A stretch of 64,000 bases of DNA from Casuarina equisetifolia (Eukaryota; Streptophyta; Magnoliopsida; Fagales; Casuarinaceae). Below are positions 35,301 through 46,217 of the stretch, one piece after another. The stretch is from positions 4,638,501 through 4,702,500 of the forward strand of contig CM052360.1 in the NCBI GenBank assembly GCA_028551475.1, written 5' to 3'. The notes beneath the pieces were generated by a model. That model was not told where the DNA came from and did no database searches. It worked only from the letters and a program-made list of their open reading frames with translations. A program made the translations under genes and the position numbers. Every line of letters starts with the position of its first letter. Position 1 is the stretch's first letter.

Positions 35301-38300
35301 GCCGCAGCCTTCTTCTCCCTCCTAGGTTTTTATAACTCCATTTTCACTCCGTCAAGATGATGGAGCTCATAAAAGACCAACTCATATACCAATTTTGGAC
35401 ATGCAACGAATGCAAAAAAGAAGGATATCACCCCTCTCTAAGAGGGAAACCACACCTATCGAGCAAAAGCCTTTATCTATCAAACTCATGGAGCTCATGA
35501 GAACACTGTGAGGAACAGAAAATAGCTACACAGAAGTTTCCATCCTAAAGATGATGAGCCATAGCTAAGTTGACAAAACTTTTATTGACTTTTTGACTTA
35601 TGAGAAGGATTAGAATATGCAAACCTATATCTCACTCCTGACTTCAATTCCTTTAACCAACTTGCATTCCCTGGAAGTCCCAAGCATCTTCTTTTATAGG
35701 ATAGATTTATGAAGAATGAGACATCTTTTTATACAATAGATTTGTTACCATAGCACTCAATTGGGTACTTTGATACTGTAGAAAACTAGACTGGCAGCAA
35801 CTCTAAAGTTCAAAAGCTAAAAGTATCTTAAATGCATAATGTACCACTAAACCAAGAATCTGATAAACCAGTCACTACGAAAATGTCTTCCTAAATAAAT
35901 ATTCCAGAAGAAAACAACCTTCATTTCAGTTAACATCGTGCCTATATGCATGTCTTGAGGAGGATACGAAAATTTAATTATGTTTCTAACAAGTATGGTA
36001 AGAAAATATGGACTTTAAGCTCCCAAACACAACATAAGTCAACACAAAAGCACCCAGAAGGCCCACTCCAGGGATTTTCATTAAGAGACTGACTGGATAC
36101 AAGAAAAGGATATTCGTGAAAGCTCCAAAATTCAATACTCAACCTCACTCAAATCTCCAAAATAACTCATAAACAGTCAAACCATAGCAAAATGGTCCCC
36201 ATAAAATACAGTATTCCACAATATGTTGGAAGAATTCAGTTTTTTTTTTAATTATTACTGCTAAAGTTCCTCAAATGAATACAACAGCAGAAAAGAAACA
36301 AAGAGATCCGAATAGTTTACATTTCCACAAGTCATATAATTGCTCCATGCAATCTTGTTCCACATACAACAAAGTATTTAGCTACATCCATGTCAGATCG
36401 ACAGTTCATTGCCCCCAAAAAGGTGAAAGATACTTTTGCCTTCAACATGCACCTTAGTTTTGGATAAAACAAAATCCATCACAGTTTGGGAGTAAAAGGA
36501 ACCATTAGACTTCCAAACTATAGCTTCCTTAATAGCAAGAGAAACTTACTTGGCTACTTGATGCAATGTTCTCAAGGCAGGTGCGTATAGGTCATTACAT
36601 ATGCAAATCACCTACAAAGACAGCCCAATATAGTGATATCTGTCATAGATATGCAAATGATGTATGACTATCTTAAAACTTACAGGTCTTGAAAGTGAAG
36701 CAGGTTTACGCCCCTTCTTCAAGGATGTCTTTCCTGATTGTTCTTCTTTAGCAATGTTTTCCTTCCCCATATCAGACTTCTTTTCACTAGATAACTACGC
36801 AGGTAGCTTGTCACTAACATTAGAGAATAAGAAAATTATGCAAGACAAGTAAATGAATCAGCATGATCCAACTTCTAAGATGCACAGTTCCATGACAAGA
36901 TTGCCTCGGTTAAAAGACCAAGAAGTTTAGACAATATTGACGTCTAAAGTCTGTTATGCAATTTTTTGTCCTGGATTTGACTCCTATGAACCAACTCAGA
37001 GGTCCTAAGATTTATATGAAACAGAAAAGAAGAAAAAGAAATTTGAGTGAGGAACTTCAATCAAAACCAATACAAAAAATTAGGTGCTAAACTCATTGAA
37101 TACCACATACAAATCCTGGCAACCTAGGTTAAGAACACAAGATGTTAAGATAAATAAGTATTTCCTTAGCCAGTAGTTTTACATAGTTAGAACAGATTTC
37201 AGGTTTGGAAGATAATAGTGATATTTATTCATGTCTACTCTGTGCACACCATACAATGTTGTAACATGGTCAAGCGACACAAAAATATTTACTTTGGTTC
37301 TTTGATATGCTACTGATGGAATGAATTATAAACAACCAGTAACTTCATTATCACCCAAAAAGAAACAAAGTACCAATGTGATTTTTAGAGAAGAGAAATG
37401 ACAAAGATGGTGAGCATTATTGCAAACACAATCAAGGAACTTAATGCACAGTCTTAGCCTAACACCTCACAAAAGAAAAGGACTCTAATGATTGGAAGAC
37501 ATGTAAATTACCATCTTTGAAAGAACCTCCACAGCACCCTTTCCATCACCAAGAGCTCCATCTATTTCATCAATCACCTATAGAAAACAAAGTCAAAATC
37601 ATTCATTGGAACGCAGTATGATAGAACTAAGTACAGAAACATTGGAAAGGAATACCAACCAAACACTTTGGCCTTGAATCGCCATGATAGAATTCATCTG
37701 GACCACATCTAGAATTTTAGATTCGATTGTTGATGATGACCGGTCATCACTAGCATTAACCTACACAGTACCAAACTCTTAAAGAAAATAAAAGGAAGGG
37801 GGAGAGAGAGAGAGAGAGCAACAGGAAGCAACACCAAAGCTCCAAAATACAGGGTCCTAAAACAAATTAAAATTGTAAAAATAATAAACTGAAAGACAAA
37901 TAGATGTAATTTTAAGCATAATAATTTGATTCATTCCCACAAAAGAATGCCATTAGATGAAATCTGAAATGCTTAAAACAATGAAATTGGAAGTGCTAAA
38001 AAATATGAAATCTGATGTACTTACTTAGGAGCAATAAAACTGCAAAATCCTAATTTTTTTTCCTGACACTAAGTGGAAATAACCACAAACTTGACATAGA
38101 AAAAGATCTTAAATTCATAATGGCAAGTAGATGATGTAAAATATATCAACAATCTTAGATGAAGATCAACATGGCCTAAGTAATCATAACTGCACGAGTG
38201 TGAGTACAAGATGAGAACTAAACCTCCACCACATGATATGCACAATGCTTTGCAGCTATATGTGCAAGTGTAGCCTTCCCAAGCCCAGGAGGACCACAAA

Positions 38301-41300
38301 GTAAAAGGATCTGTAGTGGTTTCAAAATGCAGTTGATATCTTACTTTCAAAATGTAAAGTTGACATCAACTAATACATTAAAAAGAATCTAAAAAACTAA
38401 TATATACGTGCAAACACATAAGAACAATGGAGACATTCAAGCACAAAACAATCATCTCGTACAAGAACTATATGTGCCACAAATCAGCTAGCAACTTTAA
38501 ACAATCAGTGGAAACAGATAGTTACAATAAAAAACCAAACCCAATCGATGGATTATACAAGAAGAAAAAATGAGACATTTATGGCAGCAGATTGAAACTG
38601 AAATTAACAAAATATTCCATGGGAGCATCTAAATCTGTCACATAAAAAATTTGAGAGCATAAAAATGCCAACCAGACAACATGTAAGACATTACGATTAA
38701 ACAGGTCACAGGCTAAAGATACAGAGAAAGCAAATGGGCACTCAAACTAATATCAGAATGTAAAAAAAACAGAGTCCATATCAAACAGGATAGGTTTCTA
38801 CCTATCCTCTACTCACAGATGTCAGTCATGCAAAAAAGGAAGAAAAAAGAAAAAAAGTTCTCTTTTGCTTGTTAAAGAGATGCTACAAACATTGAAGCAT
38901 CTAAGGTAGGCATTCCATGGTGCAAATTAATTTCAATCTACTAATGAGTGTGGAGTGATAACAGTAAACACAAATTATCGCACCACCTGCCACTTAATGC
39001 TGCACAGAATTGAGAAAAGCAGCACTCCTACCTTTGTTCCCAACACAATTGGTAACTTGCCGAGAAAATCTCAATAAGTATCGGGACAAAAATCCAATAT
39101 GAACCTGCATCTTGAGATAACAAAAGCTACTTGAGAATCTTGAATAACAGCGTAATAATGAAACCACAGAAAGAAAAAAAAGGCATTTGAAAAAAAAAAA
39201 AAAAAAAAAGCAGCTGCACTTAAGTTGCATTTACACAGCAATAAGCAAGGTATCTTGCATCAACACTTGCAGATATGTTTTCAAGTAAAGAGGTCCACGA
39301 ATCTGGTCATGCTTATGATCTAGCCAGAATCTGATGCTTGCCTTTCCACACCTCAAAATCAGACACCAAAGAATTCCTCTTTTCCCATTCACCCAAAGAC
39401 CAGAACCTTGTTACTCTTGATAGTTTCACCAAACACCAAGAACCAAACAACTTGAATGATAAATGCGGTAAAACATGCCAGAGCCAGAAGCTTTTCATCC
39501 ACAATCCAAACCAAAGGCGACTTCAGGAAAAAAAAAAAAAAAAAAAGGGAAACATCATCATTTACAAACTCATACTTAAAACGCTTCTCATTTAAAAGAA
39601 CTTTCTCCTAGCAAACCATGTAAAGTTTTTCTAACTCTTGGTCCAACAGGTCTTTTCTTCCAAAATCTAAATCTCATTTGTATTCTTTTGACTGAAAACC
39701 AACAGGAAGTTGTTTAAATATTGTAAAAGCAACCATTTGAATGATGGCATTCGTACATATCAGTCAAAAAATGAAATAGCAACCACTTGTTATTGGCATA
39801 TGAAGATGTACAAGGCTTGGGCTTCATGGCCTAAATAAACTACTTGCCAAACCAGGAATTCATTAACCATGATTACTCCACCATAAAACTTGAGAAAATA
39901 AGATATCAGATAGAGAGTATGAGCAAGAGAGAGACCAACTAACGTAGCAGTTAGAAATCAAAGACTCCAGTAGCCTACTCTACATGCTTCAGAATAAGTA
40001 ACCATACATACATCCTAAAGTTTCTGACTATGATTTAAGAAAGTTGGACAAAATAATTTAAACTTAAATCTTAAAACTAATAGAATATAATAATAGCTCT
40101 TTAATTTATAGAAAACGCTATCAGAGATTTAGTAAAACTCATCATCTCTTGCAAACCCTACCATATCTAGAAACTCGTGCTGAGTCCACTAATGACTGGC
40201 CCTAAGTGTTTTGTTAGAAGAAGTAGAGATGGTAAATCAATATCAAGTCCTATTCAAATGCAGATTGAACAGAAAGTATTCGTCAGCACTGCAGGTTGTT
40301 GGCAGTACTTCCTTTCTTGTTCTCATTTTATAAATATATACAGATTTAAGTCGTTGTGAAGCAATCTCTCATAAAGAGCACACAAACTGCAATTCCACAG
40401 TAGCAGGACCAGCTATATAATGAAACACATTGACATCAATAGTTAACCAATGCCAAATTGGCAGCATAAGAAAGAAACACATGTTTATGGGATCCAGTGC
40501 AACTTTCTATGAGAAACAGAAAAAATTGGATTATATCGGCCAAAAAAAATCACAATTCCTTCTATTACAACCTTCTGCTCTGGCGGGCCAGTGAGCCTTG
40601 GCTTCTTATTCCACGAGTCCTGAATGCCTTTTGCATTACTATTTACATTGTCCAAATGGTCTGAATTTTCAAACCTTTCATCATGCCATCTGGATCCTCT
40701 GTTCTTCAAAAAATTTGAATTGGGATGTTTCTGATGCTGAGAAATAGAGGAATGCAGTATCAAAGCAGATGAAACCTCATCTGATGCACTCCTAATTTCA
40801 GATCCAAAGATGGACGAATTCCATTGTTTCAACCATAAGAGAACCTACAGTAATCAAACCGTAGAATTAAGTGATGGAGACATATGTTGACGGAAAAAGT
40901 GGCCCAAAATAAAGTTCTTTGAGGAAGCATTTAAAAAATTATGCACACACAATCTATATATACCTCACGATTTGTCTATTCGTTGCTTAGAAGCTCAGAA
41001 AATGAACTTGGAGCATATTTATCGGCCCAAAGTTGTTCATGCACAACTGGTGTTTTGGGAAGTGTTAGCCCACTCTGGCTCTCAAAACTCGCTTGTAAGG
41101 CCTTCATCACCACAAGAACGAGTTACAAGAAACATTCTAAAGCATAAAGTATGTTCAAGAAAACTCTCATGGATCCTACTAGAAACAACTAGCCTTTAGT
41201 ATCTTAATTTCCTTCTTTGTGTTACAGAGTCATGAGCGTCTTTGAGAGGAATTTAAATTGTGGAGACTTTCCTCGCTCGAATCTCTATCTCCATAACCAC

Positions 41301-41545
41301 TAGGATCTCAAAGACCAAACTGACCAGTAACCCTTTACACAATGCTGAATCATTTCTAACATGAAGTTTTGCAGTGACAATATAGACAAGCATGTCTGAA
41401 AACCCATTGAGTCATGATAATGACCCGTCACTGTGCTATTGTTTTGGCACTCAACTGAGAATAAATTGTATATTATGGTGTTTACCTTATAAAAAGCATC
41501 TTGCTCAACCTTTTGCAATAGGATGCACAGGTTCCAAAATAAGAC
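32326..41545 (-). pseudogene. CTF18: CTF18 (alternative clamp-loader large subunit) pseudogene, introns retained
   Basis: Exon remnants, 5' to 3': 41486-41545, 40964-41101, 40572-40844, 38224-38310, 37660-37760, 37512-37577, 36684-36794, 36550-36611, 34200-34243, 33374-33447, 33103-33170 and about 32326-32412. They follow plant CTF18 order: LWADKYAPSSF, VLLWLKQW, Walker A region, VNASDDRSS, Walker B VIDEIDGALGDGKGA, VICICNDLYAPALR, and NTLQFLNKK. Intact CTF18 is the AAA+ subunit of the PCNA loader acting in sister-chromatid cohesion. Damage: TAG at 40976-40978; frameshifts in exons 41486-41545 (-2), 37660-37760 (-1) and 34200-34243 (-1), each confirmed by exon length; Walker A Thr replaced by Ala; and no AG near the acceptor of the last exon. 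N- and C-terminal exons are missing. Retained introns indicate a DNA-level copy, not a retrocopy. Confidence 0.88.
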
Positions 41546-43000
41546 CTGAAAGTTGGAGATATTTCTAATATTTAACTGCTATGAAACAAAAAGAATATGC
41601 ACCATGACTTTACAACAGATGAATATCTTCAAATGTATATATTGCAGTTGTCTACTGATATGTAAGAATAATGGATGGCCTAGACACGCAAACAAATTAG
41701 GATAGCTGACAATCTGTCAGATAAGTATTGAAAAAAAGGCAACCCTTTCTAGAGCAAGAGAATGTAAATTAGTAGGTATCAGTCCAAAGTATGGCAGCAC
41801 AACGTACATAATTTACATTATTCTGTCCACTTTATACAACAGAAATTGAAATGATATCTCCGTGCTATAGTTTAGCCGTCATTCTCCTTCCCTGTTCATC
41901 ATGTAATTCATTTAGGCTTTATGGACCAGGGCCTGCAAAAGCTGTCACTGTCCTTCTCTGGTTAACATTCTTTCTAAAGCATGTCCAAGTCGAATGAAGT
42001 AAAATCAAGAAGGTTTGGGCGGGAAAGTGAAGGTAAAGTGGAGGCAATTCCTCGCAGGTATACCCATTCACCTACGATAATTTCCGATCGTTTTTTTTTC
42101 TTTTTAATTCCCATATTTAGGGAGGGGTATTTCTTTTTTTCTTTTTTTTTTTTCCATAATTTTTTTTCTTTTTTAATATTACATGTATTCCGCATAGTAT
42201 CTAAACATGATGAGTAAAATATCATAATGAAACTTGTTATTATTTTTATGATTTTTTAAGGAAATAAGTGTTTTGATCATTTCACCAATAAATTAAAAGT
42301 GTGATTTTCTCATCTCCTCCTCCGTTCAAAAAAATAAAAAATAAAAAATAAAAAATAAAAAATAAAAAATAAAAAATAAAAAATTAATAAATTAAAAGTA
42401 TGATTTATCACCTCAGGAAAAGTAAATGTGTAAGTTTTGATTTGAAGATTTTTGCATGACGGCCCGTGAATCATAAAAACTGTATTGGAATTCAATTCTT
42501 TTTTGAGAAGAGTAATGATAACATTAATTCAATCAAGTCCGGCTGTGAATGATTTAAATTTAAGTAGGAACGCAGATTTAGTGACCAGTCTTTCGTATTT
42601 TTTGGAGAAGAGTAGTAATAAAAACCTGCTACAGACGCAACCCGAACGTATTCTCTACCTGAGTTATATTTATACAACAAATAACGGTCACCATAAGTCG
42701 GAATCTTTATGGGTGTTTACATTTTGTATAAAAGAGTGTAATCAGAATAGTCCAAGCTCAACCAGTGCAGCGCTATGTAAAATCAGAAGGGTTCAAAACA
42801 AACACGTCGTTGTACAAAAAACCTTCCCCAGTAGTAGTCGACGAAAGAAACTCGCGTATAACTAAATTGCCTATGTCCGTGAGGCTACGCCAGATGATGT
42901 TCTCATTGCTAGGCCTACATCTTATTCTATGAAAAGATATGAGGTAGATCTATTTCCTATCTTGAGCCCCCCACACAGAGACCCCAAAATCAAACCCTAG
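41546..43000. other. Interval between the CTF18 pseudogene and the coiled-coil gene
   Basis: The N-terminal CTF18 exons were looked for and not found. It contains poly-T and poly-pyrimidine runs (about 42090-42175) and a heptamer microsatellite. The plus-strand open frame at 42485-42865 begins at a non-ATG codon and resembles nothing. The last 150 bp is the likely promoter and leader of the gene starting at 43001. Confidence 0.4.
42328..42384. repeat. Heptamer microsatellite (ATAAAAA)n
   Basis: About eight consecutive copies of a 7-bp A-rich unit. Confidence 0.9.
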
Positions 43001-43516
43001 ATGAGTTCCCAAAATCCCCTGACCTCAAAACCCAGACCCACAAAACTCCTCCCCCGCAGAGTCCCCGTCGCTCAATCCCCGACCATGTCACTTCCGCCCG
43101 TTTCACCTTCGCCTGTCGTCGAAAGTCCACTGCTCGTTGACCGAGAAACCCATGCCTCCCGCCGCCCGTCCCCCTCTCCGGCGTCTCGTCGAACCCCATC
43201 TGCAAATACTGGCGGCATAGGGGAGAGAAAAGTAAAGAATAAATTAACTGAAGCGAGCCTAAAGGACGAAGAGGAGGACCGACTGAAGATGGTAGTGGTC
43301 CAAAGGGAAGAGGAGCTTCAGCGAGAGAAGGAGCGTACAGCGGAGCTTGAGCAGGAGTTCAAGTCCATGCGTCAGGATTTGCCGTTGGAGGTGGAACAAC
43401 TCCTGAATCTGGCGGTCAACAGTAAGCATCTTGAAATTCAGAACAAGATGGATGTAGAGATGATAGAGAGTTCCAAGTCCCTGCTTGCGTACTTGCAGCA
43501 GCGGAGGAATCCATGA
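43001..43516 (+). CDS. Uncharacterised small coiled-coil protein, 171 aa
   Basis: A single open frame from the ATG at 43001 to TGA at 43516. Residues 1-70 are basic and rich in Pro, Ser and Arg (TSKPRPTKLLPRRVP, then RRPSPSPASRRTPS), probably disordered. Residues about 80-165 are highly charged heptad-like helix (KDEEEDRLKMVVVQREEELQ), predicted coiled coil. No catalytic motif, signal peptide or membrane segment is seen. GC content is higher than in the flanks, which fits real coding sequence. It lies between two decayed minus-strand genes and is followed 90 bp downstream by a duplicated 3'-end-like segment. I do not recognise a family. A structural or adaptor role is possible but not shown. 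Confidence 0.65.
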   Translation: MSSQNPLTSKPRPTKLLPRRVPVAQSPTMSLPPVSPSPVVESPLLVDRETHASRRPSPSPASRRTPSANTGGIGERKVKNKLTEASLKDEEEDRLKMVVVQREEELQREKERTAELEQEFKSMRQDLPLEVEQLLNLAVNSKHLEIQNKMDVEMIESSKSLLAYLQQRRNP

Positions 43517-43604
43517 CAGTATTAGTTGGTAATTTTTAGCTCTAAAATTTATAGCTTTATGACTTAGTATGACTTGTTTTAACGATCTGTACACATGACA
43601 ACCT

Positions 43605-43989
43605 AAAGAACTGCATGCTGAGCGGAATGAAATGCCTTAAGAAGTGTGAAATTCCAACATGGTACTCTGGTAACGGTTTGCAGAGGCGAAGAGGGAAAGA
43701 GAATGGAGGAACGTTGAGTGTCCTTAACTTTGTGTACCTGGTGTTTCTTTTCTTGCTTGTAGAGTGGAAGAATATGGAAGATGGTATCCTTATATGAAGC
43801 TGATTACTCTACTTTTCTTTAAGCCCTCTCTTTATATGCAAAACAACCAAAAATGCACCTCTTGCGTGAATTCAAACATACGAAACCTAGAGAGAGAGAG
43901 AGAGAGAGAGAGAGGGCGAAAGACAGGTCTATGTTTTTGTGGTTTCATGGAATGTATGCGTTTCAGCATGCATTTGTTTATTAGACCTG
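43605..43989 (+). repeat. Dispersed duplication, copy 2 (partner at 13456-13874)
   Basis: Direct copy of the segment near the MADS-box gene, with the same boundaries and a (GA)n tract at 43889-43914. It keeps the frame KELHAERNEMP plus TAA. It lies just past the stop codon of the coiled-coil gene and may serve as part of its 3' UTR. Confidence 0.85.
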
Positions 43990-44946
43990 CGGTGTAGGAG
44001 CAGGATTTTGTTTGTCATCTTTGGTTTGTGAACATGATAGATCCAAAAGAAAATTATAGGAAGAAGTGTGAATTGGGATTTTTAAAGAAGACCAATTCTG
44101 TGTTAGGAAGACAAATATTCCCCGGACGCTCAGATTTAATAAGAGTTGTCATTTCTCGGTCCGATGATTTGATGTACTTACCGAGGGGTTTTAGCCGGCA
44201 TTACTACCGAATACGGTACCTCAAGAAAACATTGCATAGAATTAATGGTCCTGTTTTCTACCATTTGAGTTAGATTCCAGTTTTATCTATTGAGATTTAA
44301 AAAGGTTGAGTTCCCATCAACTTGCATTTTGCTCAAGTTGACGGGTCCCTCTTTCGTTTGCGAGATTCTCTACATGACTCAGATCGACTTGTTTCCTCTA
44401 AAAAGACGAAAAAGGCGAAATTTTTCTTCATTTTCCTGTAATTGAGATTTTATTTGAAAATCCCTTCAAGTACTGGATTACTGTACAAGTGATTGAAAAA
44501 AACTGCTCATAAACCAGTAAGAAATAGGCAGCTTTGCTCGTGAGATTCCATATGAATAACTAAACGAGAGACAACTGAACGGTTTAAACAAAATTTCAAG
44601 AACTTCCTTAGGACTTGTTTTAAAGGAAAATTTTTGGGCAACAGCGAGGATGATCATCAAATTTAATCTCATACCACATCTGATGTAATAAACTGCTACA
44701 CCAACATTAGACTAACAAAACAAACTGAAGAATTATCCGCTTATATCTTTTGAGCTCCAACAAGATTGGAAAGCAAAACAGCACAAAATAAAACCAACAA
44801 AAAAGCTTTAGAAAACAGAAGTTCCCTTTCCCTTCTTATCTCCACCGATTTCGAAGTGCTTGCACCTTTGCAGATATAGGTCAACAAGCAAGCATTAGCA
44901 AAAAGCAAGGAACAAAAGTAGACAAAGAACAGGTGCCATCACTAAC
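43990..44946. other. Interval with no firm gene
   Basis: The plus-strand frame 44028-44273 (ending RYLKKTLHRINGPVFYHLS) is unrecognised and probably incidental. The region around 44822-44868 on the minus strand may hold a further decayed exon of the SNAP43 copy (open frame ASTSKSVEIRRERELLFSKA if spliced from 44947), but this is uncertain. Confidence 0.35.
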
Positions 44947-45838
44947 CTTGATTGGGTGCTGGGACACATGCTTGCAACTCTGGCACTGCAACCTCAGCAC
45001 AATCTTCTTCACATGCCCAGAACTGGTCTGCCATTGCACACTTGGTCAAGGACAGCAAATGTGCACTGGACTGCAGAAAAACACAACTAAATGATACTAA
45101 AAGAACATCATTGAAGAAGATAAATATCAAAGAGGTGAGCAAGAAAAAGAATATATTAGAAGCACAACTAATTGATAATTTTGTAATGTTCTGAGTGTAC
45201 TTCACAATAATAGAAAGTATTTCAGAATATTTGAAAAAAATTCTAACCTATATGTTGTGTCACATACTTTTAGCATTTATGTGGATGCAACCATTAACAA
45301 TTTCAGAATACGGTCTCAACTATGTGGAACAATCTCAACCCAAGTGAGTCACTGCAGTAAGAAAGAAAAACCTTTTCTATTTCCCAAATCAATGTATGTT
45401 AAAGTGAAATCCATAGAGTTGATATGAATGGTTCAATATGCTTGCTCAAAGAGACTATAAGCTCATTCAAATGCATCTGATAGAAGCACTTTGTTACTTA
45501 CCGAGTCCATATGGAGGAACTGCTCTAGCCGACTATTAGCAAATAACATGTTAGTCAGAAGCAAAGTAGTAACTAAGTAAGCATATGTGCAAAATATGCA
45601 TCATTACAAGTGACATCATGACGAAAGAAAAATACAAAATAATTTGATATGTTCACAGCATACTTGTTATATGCAACTTGAATGTAAGCATTCTGCAATT
45701 CTAGAAGTTGATTCACTGTGTCAATGACAAAACCTTCATCTATCTCCACACAACCAAAGAGGAACGTCTTTTTCTCAAGCATCCTCTTGACCACAGCAAA
45801 TACTACTGTTATACAGTATTCCTTTGCATCAGCAACAA

Positions 45839-45947
45839 GCTCTGTTAATTTTCTCATCTTTCCTGTAAAATGGAAAATGAGAGAAGTTAAACAAGCTCTG
45901 TCAATTTTCTCCTCTTTCCTGTAAAATGGAAAATGAGAGAAGTTAAC
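45839..45947 (-). repeat. Tandem duplication of a splice acceptor and exon start
   Basis: A 56-bp unit is repeated (45839-45894 and 45895-45947). Each copy contains, on the minus strand, the acceptor CATTTTACAG followed by GAAAGA and the start of the SNAP43 exon. The upstream acceptor, if used, leads to an in-frame TAA within about ten codons. Confidence 0.85.
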
Positions 45948-46181
45948 TTTGTGTGTCCAAGAAAGAGAGAGAGCATCTAAAAGTATTAGATGATAAAACT
46001 ATATGTTAACTTCCATCAAAATTCATGATTGACAGTAAACAATGAACAAAGTCAATAAGCTGGCAGAGTCCAATAGGAAGACTACCAATGACTAATATGA
46101 TTCTCATAAGTAACTCATTAAAAGAGAAAAAAATTGCAATGAAGAAGTGCAGCTCTAGTACAAAGTCCATGAGAAATACAA

Positions 46182-46217
46182 CCCCCCCCCCCCCCCCCCC
46201 ACAAAAAAAAAAAAAAA
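46182..46217. repeat. Homopolymer pair C19 then A15
   Basis: Nineteen C (46182-46200), then ACA.. leading into about fifteen A, inside a SNAP43 intron. Long C runs are rare in this AT-rich sequence, and the run length may be an assembly estimate. Confidence 0.85.

Noticed and set aside
42485-42865. 126-aa plus-strand frame
   Set aside because: It begins at a TTG, has no recognisable similarity and no splice partners, and looks like chance openness.
43615-43797. 60-aa frame starting MLSGMKCLKKCE
   Set aside because: It lies in the duplicated segment and is shifted relative to copy 1, where it ends early. The frame shared by both copies is the AERNEMP tail.
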